64,000 nucleotides of DNA from Abyssalbus ytuae (GTDB lineage: Bacteria; Bacteroidota; Bacteroidia; Flavobacteriales; Flavobacteriaceae). Positions 1 through 7,285 of this stretch are shown one piece after another. A program made the position numbers and the translations under genes. A model generated the notes under the pieces. It saw nothing but the letters and a program-made list of their open reading frames with translations. It was not told the origin of the DNA and did not search any database. Position 1 is the first letter of the stretch; each line of letters starts with the position of its first letter. The stretch covers positions 1,736,001 through 1,800,000 of the forward strand of contig NZ_CP094358.1 of assembly GCF_022807975.1 (NCBI RefSeq). The letters are read 5' to 3'.

Positions 1-205
1 TGGCAATGTGTATATTTTTACCCGATGCATACGCTGCACCCAATACCCCTACCCAGATAAGTAAAAATCTTGCTAATTCATCCGTCCATGAACTCTGGTT
101 GCCTGCCACATACCTTGTAAAGACCCCCCAAAGCACATCCAGAACCATAAAAGCGAGTAAAACTGCAAGTGCCCATTCTAAGAATTTATCAACTTTTATC
201 TTCAC
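1..205 (-). CDS. dctQ: TRAP transporter small permease (DctQ), 3' end outside window
   Basis: This is the first 68 codons of the DctQ-type small membrane subunit of a tripartite ATP-independent periplasmic transporter, which docks the binding protein's permease in the inner membrane. The protein starts KIKVDKFLEWALAVLL, has a first membrane helix, and then carries the DctQ signature around SSWTDELARFLLIWVG and GAAYASGKNIHIA. The start is a GTG at 205-203. It shares one base with the TAG stop of dctP (TAGTG), so translation is probably coupled. The rest of the gene and the large permease DctM should lie to the left of the window. Family identity is clear; the substrate is inferred from the neighbouring uronate genes. 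Confidence 0.85.
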   Translation of the reverse strand, partial: MKIKVDKFLEWALAVLLAFMVLDVLWGVFTRYVAGNQSSWTDELARFLLIWVGVLGAAYASGKNIHIA

Positions 206-1182
206 TATTTTATTTTTTTTATTTCAGAAATAAGATCATATAATTCCGGGTTACCGGTCTTTAAGTCTTCTATCATACCCGCCGCATTTAACTTAAACAG
301 GGTTTTATCCGGGTAGTTAACCTTAACATTTGCTTCTTTTATGGCTTTTAAAGATTTTTCTTCAGCTTCTTTCCAAAGCTTACGTTGGTATAATGTTGCA
401 TCTTTTACAGCTTTCATTAACCATTCTTTTTCCTGTCCGGACAAATCATTCCATACAATTGTACTTATCACCAGTATATCAGGTATGGCAGAATGTTCAT
501 CAACTGAAAAATATTTACACACTTCATAATGCCTGGAGGTATAAAAACTTGGTAAGTTATTTTCTGCTCCTTCAACTACCCCCTGTTGTAGGGCAGTATA
601 AAGTTCTCCCCATGAAATAGGTGTGGGGGCGGCATCAAAACTTTTAACCAATTCTATAGCTGTAGGGCTTTGCATAACCCTTATTTTCATTCCCTTTAAA
701 TCTTCAGGTTTTTCAACAGGCTTATTTTTTGTATAAAACGACCGGCTGCCCGCATCAAAATAAGTAAGGCCTCTAAGCCAGTATTTCTCACCATCAAGAA
801 GCAATTTTTTTCCTATATCGCCATCATAAACTTTATACCTGGCTTCTGCATTTTCAAATATATAAGGATAGCCAAAAACCTCAAGTTGAGGTGAAAAGTT
901 TTCCATTACCGCTGCCGATACTTTGGTCATTCCTAAACTTCCTATTTGCAACAACTCTAGGCACTGACGTTCCGAACCTAACTGACTACTGGGATAAATC
1001 TGAATTTGTAATTTACCTTGAGAATTTTCATCAACTCTTTCGGCCAGGTATACCATTGCCTTATGAACAGGATGTGTAACCCCCAGGCTATGAGCAAGTT
1101 TTATATATTTTATATGATTATCACTTTTACACGAGGAAAAAAATAACAATACGCAGAAAAAGAACATTGAAAAAACCCTCAT
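205..1182 (-). CDS. dctP: TRAP transporter solute-binding lipoprotein (DctP family)
   Basis: This is a 325-residue extracytoplasmic binding protein of the DctP family that presents a carboxylate substrate to the DctQM permease. The N-terminus is a lipoprotein signal ending FFSSC, so it is probably anchored to a membrane. Family landmarks follow in order: LAHSLGVTHPVHKAMVYLAE, the central FEN.EARYKVYDG stretch, LKGMKIRVMQSPTAIELVK with the substrate-carboxylate Arg, and WGELYTALQQGVVEGAENN. Its ATG overlaps the TAA of eda by one base (TAATG), and its own stop overlaps dctQ, so eda-dctP-dctQ is a tight operon. The neighbours suggest a hexuronate such as glucuronate as ligand; this is inference. 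Confidence 0.9.
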   Translation of the reverse strand: MRVFSMFFFCVLLFFSSCKSDNHIKYIKLAHSLGVTHPVHKAMVYLAERVDENSQGKLQIQIYPSSQLGSERQCLELLQIGSLGMTKVSAAVMENFSPQLEVFGYPYIFENAEARYKVYDGDIGKKLLLDGEKYWLRGLTYFDAGSRSFYTKNKPVEKPEDLKGMKIRVMQSPTAIELVKSFDAAPTPISWGELYTALQQGVVEGAENNLPSFYTSRHYEVCKYFSVDEHSAIPDILVISTIVWNDLSGQEKEWLMKAVKDATLYQRKLWKEAEEKSLKAIKEANVKVNYPDKTLFKLNAAGMIEDLKTGNPELYDLISEIKKIK

Positions 1183-1847
1183 TATTTTTTAATCTTCTTT
1201 ATAATTTCCAGTACTTCTCTTACTTTTTCCTCCAGTAAGCCATACTGCCGGTTTTCTACTATGTCTTTGGTAATGAGCCTCGAGCCCATTCCTACACAGG
1301 TAGCCCCGGCTCCAAACCATCCCTTCAGGTTCTCCTCCGTAGTGTCCACTCCACCGGTAGGCATGATCTTTGTCCAAGGCTGGGGTGCCTTTACCGACTT
1401 TATAAACTCCGGGCCATAAACCTCCCCGGGAAACAGCTTTACTACTTCACATCCCAGTTCTTCCGCCCTGTTGATCTCCGTTAATGATCCGCATCCGGGA
1501 GACCACAATACTTTACGGCGGTTGCATACAAGGGCTATGTCTTCCCTAAAGGCTGGGGTAACCACAAAACATGCACCCATGTTCATATAATGGGAAGCCG
1601 TCCCTGCATCGCTTACAGAGCCTACCCCCAGTATCATATCAGGGCAATGTTCTATACAGTACTTGCTCAGCTCATTAAACACTTCCTGGGCAAACAGCCC
1701 ACGGTGGGTAAACTCCAGCAACCGGGCTCCTCCATCATAACATGCCTTTACCACTCTTTGCGCCACCTCAGGGCGGGAATGGTAAAACAAGGGAACCAAC
1801 CCCGTGGCCTCCATTTGTAATACTACTTCTATACGTGAAAATCTCAT
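1182..1847 (-). CDS. eda: 2-dehydro-3-deoxy-phosphogluconate aldolase (KDPG/KHG aldolase)
   Basis: This 221-residue class I aldolase cleaves 2-keto-3-deoxy-6-phosphogluconate to pyruvate and glyceraldehyde-3-phosphate, the last step of the uronate route encoded here. Visible active-site features are Glu45 in LEFTHRG, the Schiff-base Lys137 in EVVKLFPGEVYG, and the phosphate-binding IMPTGGVD and GAGATCVGMGS stretches. It is a normal length for the family. Transcription runs left into dctP with a one-base overlap. Upstream lies the 41-bp hairpin array and then kdgK. Lines sampled by hand give about 53-55% GC, well above dctP and uxaC, and kdgK shares this bias, so the two genes may have been acquired together. 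Confidence 0.95.
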   Translation of the reverse strand: MRFSRIEVVLQMEATGLVPLFYHSRPEVAQRVVKACYDGGARLLEFTHRGLFAQEVFNELSKYCIEHCPDMILGVGSVSDAGTASHYMNMGACFVVTPAFREDIALVCNRRKVLWSPGCGSLTEINRAEELGCEVVKLFPGEVYGPEFIKSVKAPQPWTKIMPTGGVDTTEENLKGWFGAGATCVGMGSRLITKDIVENRQYGLLEEKVREVLEIIKKIKK

Positions 1848-2333
1848 TGGTTGTTATTTCTTTTTTTATATATGTTCGCTTTTCAAAATATTCGTGCTTT
1901 TTCCAGCCAAAAAATCAAGGGTGGCAATCTCCTCAAACGGAAAAACCTTCCGGCAGGCTGCAGGGACAAATCCCCGACCGGGGAAAACGTCTCGCAGGCT
2001 GCAGGGACAAATCCCTGACCGGGGAAAACGTCTCGCAGGCTGCAGGAACAAATCCCTGACCGGGGAAAACGTCTCGCAGGCTGCAGGAACAAATCCCACA
2101 TCGGGAAAACGCCTCGCAGTGCTGCAGGAACAAATCCCGCATCGGGAAAACCTCTCGCAGTGCTGCAGGAACAAATCCCACGTCGGGAAAACCTCTCGCA
2201 GTGCTGCAGGAACAAATCCCGCATCGGGAAAACCTCTCGCAGTGCTGCAGGAACAAATCCCCGACCGGGGAAAACTTATGTTATGGATTGCTCATACCGG
2301 AAACAACAAAAATGTTTCATCCTTAATCCTTCT
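1848..2333. other. Repeat-bearing spacer between kdgK and eda
   Basis: The spacer has no credible gene. It is dominated by the 41-bp tandem array (1953-2275). Long open frames run through the array on both strands only because the period is not a multiple of three and stops are rare in it. The flanks (1848-1952 and 2276-2333) show nothing else recognisable. Confidence 0.7.
1953..2275. repeat. Tandem array of eight ~41-bp hairpin-forming repeats
   Basis: Unit starts are 1953, 1994, 2035, 2076, 2116, 2157, 2198 and 2239, giving periods of 41, 41, 41, 40, 41, 41 and 41. Each unit has GCAGGCTGCAGG or GCAGTGCTGCAGG, then ACAAATCCC, a 4-6 base variable centre, then GGGAAAAC and CTCGCA. The TCCC/GGGA arms are kept in every unit while the centre changes (CGACCG, TGACCG, ACATC, GCATC, ACGTC). 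Some changes keep pairing, such as C-G versus G-C next to the loop. CTGCAG is a second palindrome. The array would be transcribed within the kdgK-eda message. Confidence 0.95.
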
Positions 2334-3371
2334 TTATCTTGCCACCCGCCCAGAGGCATCTCCCCCCATTAGTTTTTCTACCTCTTCTACCGTTACCTGG
2401 TTCGCATCGCCATATATGGTATGTTTTAAACACGAGGCTGCCACGGCAAAGTTAAGCGCCTGCTGGTTGTCCGCATAGGTGTTTAATCCATAGATAAGTC
2501 CGCCCATAAAGCTGTCACCCCCGCCTACCCTGTCTACTATATGCGTAATCTGGTAGGTAGGCGATTTGTACATTTGCTCCCCGTCATACATCACCCCTGC
2601 CCAGGTATTGTGTGAGGCACTGATGGAACCACGAAGGGTGGTGATTACTTTTTTGGCCCGCGGAAACTTTTTCATCATTTGTTTACATACCGATAAAAAC
2701 GCCTCGGCCGTTACATCATGTCCCTGGGTGTGGACGTTCAAACCCTCGGGGTGGATGCCAAAGTGTTTTTGTGCATCTTCTTCATTACCCAGGATGATGT
2801 CGCAATAGGAGACTAAACGGGTCATGACTGCTTCCGGTTCTTTGCCATACTTCCACAACTTGGCACGGTAGTTCAGGTCTGTAGAGATGGTAAGGCCCAT
2901 CCTGCTGGCTGTCTCCACCGCTTCCAGGCAGGCATCGGCAGCTCCCTGCGATATGGCCGGGGTGATGCCCGTCCAGTGAAACCAGTGGGCGTCTTTAAAC
3001 ACTTCTTCCCAGTTAATCATCCCTTTTTCTATGGCAGACATGGCCGAATGGGCACGGTCGTACACTACTTTACTCCCACGGCTTACCGACCCGGTTTCCA
3101 GAAAGTAAATGCCCAAACGCTCGCCCCCGTATACTATATGGTTGGTGCCCACGCCTCGCTTGCGCATTTCCATAAGGGCACAGTGGCCTATATCGTTCTG
3201 GGGGAGGCGGGTAACAAATTCTACCGGTAATCCGTAGTTGGACAGGGATACCGCTACATTGGACTCCCCGCCGCCGTAGATTACTTCAAACTCCGTGGCC
3301 TGTGAAAAACGCAAATGGCCCTTAGGGGCTAAACGTAGCATGATCTCACCGAAGGTTATAATCTTTTTCAA
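2334..3371 (-). CDS. kdgK: 2-dehydro-3-deoxygluconokinase (PfkB family sugar kinase)
   Basis: This 345-residue PfkB-fold kinase phosphorylates 2-keto-3-deoxygluconate to KDPG, feeding Eda. The first PfkB signature region is at GGGESNVAVSLS (33-44). The second is at DRVGGGDSFMGGL (280-292), with catalytic Asp286 and the anion-hole glycines. The usual DT.GAGD reads DRVGGGD here, a pattern I associate with Bacteroidota KDG kinases. It starts 12 bases after the uxaC stop, so it is co-transcribed with uxaC. Base composition is markedly GC-rich (one line counted by hand reaches 62%) compared with uxaC at about 42%. The function is supported by every neighbouring enzyme of the pathway. Confidence 0.92.
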   Translation of the reverse strand: MKKIITFGEIMLRLAPKGHLRFSQATEFEVIYGGGESNVAVSLSNYGLPVEFVTRLPQNDIGHCALMEMRKRGVGTNHIVYGGERLGIYFLETGSVSRGSKVVYDRAHSAMSAIEKGMINWEEVFKDAHWFHWTGITPAISQGAADACLEAVETASRMGLTISTDLNYRAKLWKYGKEPEAVMTRLVSYCDIILGNEEDAQKHFGIHPEGLNVHTQGHDVTAEAFLSVCKQMMKKFPRAKKVITTLRGSISASHNTWAGVMYDGEQMYKSPTYQITHIVDRVGGGDSFMGGLIYGLNTYADNQQALNFAVAASCLKHTIYGDANQVTVEEVEKLMGGDASGRVAR

Positions 3372-3383
3372 TTTATTTTAAAT

Positions 3384-4820
3384 TTATTTTATGGTTGTTT
3401 CAGATTTGTATTGTAGAACAGAGGGGAAATTAAAATATTCCCTTGCGTTATAATAGCAAATGTCCTGTATTATCTTGCCTGCCCATTTAATGTCATCGGG
3501 CAGTTCTCCTTTTTTTACATCATTTCCAAAAATATTACACAATATTCTTCTGAAATATTCATGTCTTGGAAAAGACATAAAACTTCTGCTATCAGTAAGC
3601 ATCCCTACCGAACAGCTAAGCAATGCCATATTAGACAAGGCATTAATTTGTTTGGTGATACCGTCTTTTTGGTCTAAAAACCACCACGCTGCTCCAAACT
3701 GTACCTTTCCTTTTATATCTTCTGAACTGAAATTTCCCGACATAGTGGCGAATACTTCATTATCAGAAGGGTTTACATTGTAGAGTATGGTTTTAGGTAA
3801 ACTATTTTCATTATTCAGTCCGTTAAGAAATTCACCCAAAGCTTCGGCATGTTGAAAATCTCCAATACTGTCAGCCCCGGCATTAGCACCAATTTTTACT
3901 AACAATGCTTCATTTACATTACGCACCGGTCCCAAATGCAACTGCATTACCCATCCTTTTTCATGATACATCTTTCCGAGGTAATGAAGCAAGGCTGATT
4001 TGTATGTTAATACTTCATCATGAGATATGGTTTCTTTTTTCAATTTCTTTTTTAAAACACTATCAGCTTCTTTATAAGTAAACTTTTTTGAATAAACATA
4101 TGGCAAGCCGTGATCGGATAATCTGCATCCATGCAAATGAAAATAATTTATCCTGCTTTGAAGCGCTTCCAGAAGTGTTTCAAAAGAGGTGATGGAAGTT
4201 GAAGCTGCCCCGGCTAAATCTTCTACGTACTTATTGAATTCCGGCTTATCTATTTCTAAAATATTATCAGGCCTGAATGTAGGTAATACTTTTACCTCAA
4301 AATCCCCTTCAGCACATTTTTCATGGCTGGACAGGTTATCTACAGGATCATCAGTAGTACACACCACCTTTACCTTCATTTTTTTTATAAGGTTTCCTGC
4401 TGAAAACTCAGGAGTTGAGATAAGTTCATTACAGTGATCGTAAATTTTACGGGCTGTTTCAGGCTTTAAAAGGTAAGGTATATTGAAATATCTTTTAAGT
4501 TCGAGATGACTCCAGTGAAAGAGTGGATTTCTTAACGTATAAGGCACGGTATAGGCCCACTTTTCAAACTTATCTCTGTCAGGCGCATTACCGCTGATAT
4601 ATTTTTCTTCTATGCCTAACATTCGCATGGCCCGCCATTTATAATGATCCCCTTCTATCCATAATTCGGTCAGATTAGCAAACTGTTTGTTGTAAGCTAT
4701 ATAATCGGGTGATAAATGACTGTGATAATCTATCAGAGGCATTTTTTTTGCATAATCATGATATAATTCCTTTGCTGTTTTAGTTTCCAGTAAAAAGTCA
4801 TCATGAATAAATTTCTCCAT
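3384..4820 (-). CDS. uxaC: Glucuronate (uronate) isomerase
   Basis: This 478-residue enzyme of the amidohydrolase-like UxaC family converts D-glucuronate to D-fructuronate (or galacturonate to tagaturonate). The metal-binding start of the barrel is visible as PLIDYHSHLSPDYI (His33, His35), and the FHLHGCRLSDHGL and LQLHLGPVRNVN-like strands follow. Length is typical for the family. It lies 12 bases downstream of the GH3 gene stop and 12 bases upstream of kdgK in the leftward operon. It acts in the cytoplasm on uronate released by GH67 and imported by the TRAP system; that order is inferred from the neighbourhood. Confidence 0.96.
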   Translation of the reverse strand: MEKFIHDDFLLETKTAKELYHDYAKKMPLIDYHSHLSPDYIAYNKQFANLTELWIEGDHYKWRAMRMLGIEEKYISGNAPDRDKFEKWAYTVPYTLRNPLFHWSHLELKRYFNIPYLLKPETARKIYDHCNELISTPEFSAGNLIKKMKVKVVCTTDDPVDNLSSHEKCAEGDFEVKVLPTFRPDNILEIDKPEFNKYVEDLAGAASTSITSFETLLEALQSRINYFHLHGCRLSDHGLPYVYSKKFTYKEADSVLKKKLKKETISHDEVLTYKSALLHYLGKMYHEKGWVMQLHLGPVRNVNEALLVKIGANAGADSIGDFQHAEALGEFLNGLNNENSLPKTILYNVNPSDNEVFATMSGNFSSEDIKGKVQFGAAWWFLDQKDGITKQINALSNMALLSCSVGMLTDSRSFMSFPRHEYFRRILCNIFGNDVKKGELPDDIKWAGKIIQDICYYNAREYFNFPSVLQYKSETTIK

Positions 4821-4832
4821 TGTTTTTTTATA

Positions 4833-7088
4833 TTATTGTATATTAAAAGTAGCTTCCACAGGTTTTGACAGACCTAAATCTACAGAACGTTGGCCAGGGC
4901 TGGTGCCCCCCACAAAAACTTTAAACTCTCCTGCTTCCAAAACCTTTTCACCCTCATTGTTAACCAGTTTCATCATTTGGGGTAAGATAGTAAAGGAGAC
5001 TTCTTTAGAAGCTCCGGGTTCTAATGTAATACGTTTAATTCCGTATAATTGAGAAAGAGGCACCTCTACTGATGCTTGGGTATCTGACAAATACATCTGG
5101 ACCACTTCATCAGATTTTATTTTGCCGCTATTTGTTACTTTAACCGCTACTGTAACAGTATCTCCTTTTTTTATTTGCATTGAAGATAATACAGGGGTAT
5201 CATACCGGAATGATGTATAGCTCAGGCCATACCCAAAAGGATATAACGGAGCAGCTTTCATGTACTTGTAGGTACGTCCTTTCATTGAATAATCTTCATA
5301 ATCAGGCAACTGATCCAATGATTTTGGAAAAGTGATGGGTAAACGGCCTGACGGAGAAATTTTACCAAAAAGAACATCTGCTACGGCATTACCGCCTTCT
5401 TCACCCGGATACCAGGCTAATAAAACAGCGTCAGCTAATTCATGGACCTCAGCTAAATTCATAGGGCTTCCTCCCGTTATAATTGCTACAATGGGCCTGT
5501 CACCGGCAGAATTCCTGAGTTTTTGTAAGTATTTAATTTGATTTTGGGGCAGATTATAGTCTAATCTGTCACCTGCTGTAGCAGATGCTAAGGATTCTCC
5601 TTCTTCTCCTTCTAATAAACTTGAGATGCCTAAAACCGCAATGGTAACATCGCTATTTCTGGCATTTCCAGTAGCATAATCCATCGGGTTAACCGGGTCT
5701 CTGTCTAACATGGCTCCCATTCTGTACTGTAACTGGCTAGCCGGATCAATGGCTCCTGCAATACCTTCGAGAATTGTTACCATTTTGGGGTTTACTCCGT
5801 AGTAATTACCCAAAAGAATATCAGTATTTGCAGCATTGGGGCCTGTTATAAAGTATTTGGAAAGATCATTTTTTAAAGGAAGTACTCCATTGTTTTTTAA
5901 TAATACTATTCCTTTTTGGGCTACTTCCCTGGCCAGTGCCCTGTGTTTTTCACTGTTTACTACTTCAATAGAAATATTATTATACGGATTGTCCTCTTTT
6001 TTATCAAAGAGGCCTAATTTAAATCGTGTTTTAAGTAAAATTGCCAGTTGCTCATCAATTTCTTTTTCTGTTACAAGATTTTCTTCTACAGCTTTAACCA
6101 GACCGGGATAATAAGTGCTTCCGCAGTTTAAACTTACCCCGCTTTTTAAAGCTAATGCAGCAGCTTCTGCCTGTGTTTTAACTACCGCATGCCCTTTTTC
6201 CTGTTCAAAAAAATCTTCCAGGGCCCAACAATCACTCAGTATATGGCCTTCAAAGTTCCATTTGTTTCTAAGAACATCCGTAATTAAATAATTATTAGCA
6301 CAACAAGGTTCGCCATTTGTACTGTTATATGCACACATTACAGCTTCCACATCAGCTTCAACCAAAGCCTCAAATGCAGGCAAATATGTTTCCCACATAT
6401 CTTTTGCAGAAGCAACAGCATTAAATTGATGCCTTAGTTTTTCAGGTCCGCTATGAACTGCAAAATGTTTTGCACAGGCTGCTGTTTTTAAATATTTAGG
6501 ATTATCGCCCTGCAAACCTTTCACAAAAGCTACCCCTATTTTTGAGGTTAAATAAGGATCTTCTCCATAAGTTTCCTGCCCTCTGCCCCATCTTGGGTCC
6601 CTGAATATATTAATATTAGGTGTCCAAAACGTTAGTCCTCCATATTGTTTATAGTACCTTTTTTCTGCGGCTGCATTATGCATTGCCCTGGCCTCATCTG
6701 AAATAGCCGAAGACACTTTGAAAGCTAAATCTTCATCAAAAGTTGCTCCTATTCCAATAGCCTGAGGGAAAACGGTTGCAATGCCGGACCTGCCTACTCC
6801 ATGAAGGGCTTCATTCCACCAGCTATACGGGGGAATTCCCAATCTCTCTATAGCCGGGGTATTATGCATCATTTGCTGTGCTTTTTCTTCTAAAGTCAAT
6901 CTGCTAATTAAATCCCGGATACGTTCTTCAGATGACAAAGCAGCATCATAAAAAGGCAGACTATCAAATAAAGGGTTTTGAGTTTCAACAGGTTTTATTT
7001 CTTTCTTGTGCTCCGTTTTCCCCTTATTGCATGATATAAGAAAAAGCAATAAAAACAGTGGGAAAAATAGTTTAATGGTAAATCTCAT
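4833..7088 (-). CDS. GH3 glycoside hydrolase lipoprotein, probably beta-xylosidase
   Basis: This 751-residue GH3 enzyme has a lipoprotein signal ending LFLISC (Cys20). The order is an N-terminal TIM barrel with WTPNINIFRDPRWGRGQE and KHF at 207-209, the nucleophile Asp286 in GHILSDCWALEDF, a C-terminal sandwich domain (about 370-610), and a fibronectin-III-like tail (about 650-740). The SDC form of the nucleophile motif and the RDPRWGRGQETYGEDP run resemble GH3 beta-xylosidases more than glucosidases, which fits the GH10 and GH67 neighbours. It would trim xylo-oligosaccharides in the periplasm or at the surface. It heads the leftward operon, divergent from aguA. Confidence 0.9.
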   Translation of the reverse strand: MRFTIKLFFPLFLLLFLISCNKGKTEHKKEIKPVETQNPLFDSLPFYDAALSSEERIRDLISRLTLEEKAQQMMHNTPAIERLGIPPYSWWNEALHGVGRSGIATVFPQAIGIGATFDEDLAFKVSSAISDEARAMHNAAAEKRYYKQYGGLTFWTPNINIFRDPRWGRGQETYGEDPYLTSKIGVAFVKGLQGDNPKYLKTAACAKHFAVHSGPEKLRHQFNAVASAKDMWETYLPAFEALVEADVEAVMCAYNSTNGEPCCANNYLITDVLRNKWNFEGHILSDCWALEDFFEQEKGHAVVKTQAEAAALALKSGVSLNCGSTYYPGLVKAVEENLVTEKEIDEQLAILLKTRFKLGLFDKKEDNPYNNISIEVVNSEKHRALAREVAQKGIVLLKNNGVLPLKNDLSKYFITGPNAANTDILLGNYYGVNPKMVTILEGIAGAIDPASQLQYRMGAMLDRDPVNPMDYATGNARNSDVTIAVLGISSLLEGEEGESLASATAGDRLDYNLPQNQIKYLQKLRNSAGDRPIVAIITGGSPMNLAEVHELADAVLLAWYPGEEGGNAVADVLFGKISPSGRLPITFPKSLDQLPDYEDYSMKGRTYKYMKAAPLYPFGYGLSYTSFRYDTPVLSSMQIKKGDTVTVAVKVTNSGKIKSDEVVQMYLSDTQASVEVPLSQLYGIKRITLEPGASKEVSFTILPQMMKLVNNEGEKVLEAGEFKVFVGGTSPGQRSVDLGLSKPVEATFNIQ

Positions 7089-7208
7089 TCTTTTTATTAT
7101 TGGTTAGTGATTAATAATCATCTTTTTTGAAAAATACGCCGAAGATGAAAACCTGAAACATTTTTTTACTTATGTTTCATAGCCAAATTAAGCATAAAAA
7201 ATTAATTA

Positions 7209-7224
7209 ACGCAACCGATTGCGT
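7209..7224. promoter_or_regulatory. LacI/PurR-type operator-like palindrome
   Basis: The 16-bp sequence ACGCAACCGATTGCGT is an inverted repeat with 14 of 16 positions symmetric and matches the classic LacI/GalR-family half-site ACGCAA/TTGCGT. It lies between the divergent GH3 and GH67 starts, where one site could control both arms of the xylan locus. The regulator itself is not in the window. Binding is inferred from the motif. Confidence 0.6.
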
Positions 7225-7285
7225 AAAATATTTGCCAGTCATTGTTTTTTTTATTTAATTTACTTTCTAATCAATAAATACACAC

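Noticed and set aside
6-233. Rightward 75-codon frame at the left edge
   Set aside because: It is antisense to dctQ, whose reading frame has clear family motifs.
1953-2275. CRISPR array
   Set aside because: The units are head-to-tail with no unique spacers of constant length, and no cas genes are present.
1804-2478. Long open frames through the 41-bp repeats on both strands (up to 224 codons)
   Set aside because: They are a product of the repeat: the 41-bp period shifts the frame and the unit lacks stops. The peptides are low-complexity and the frame runs into the antisense of kdgK.
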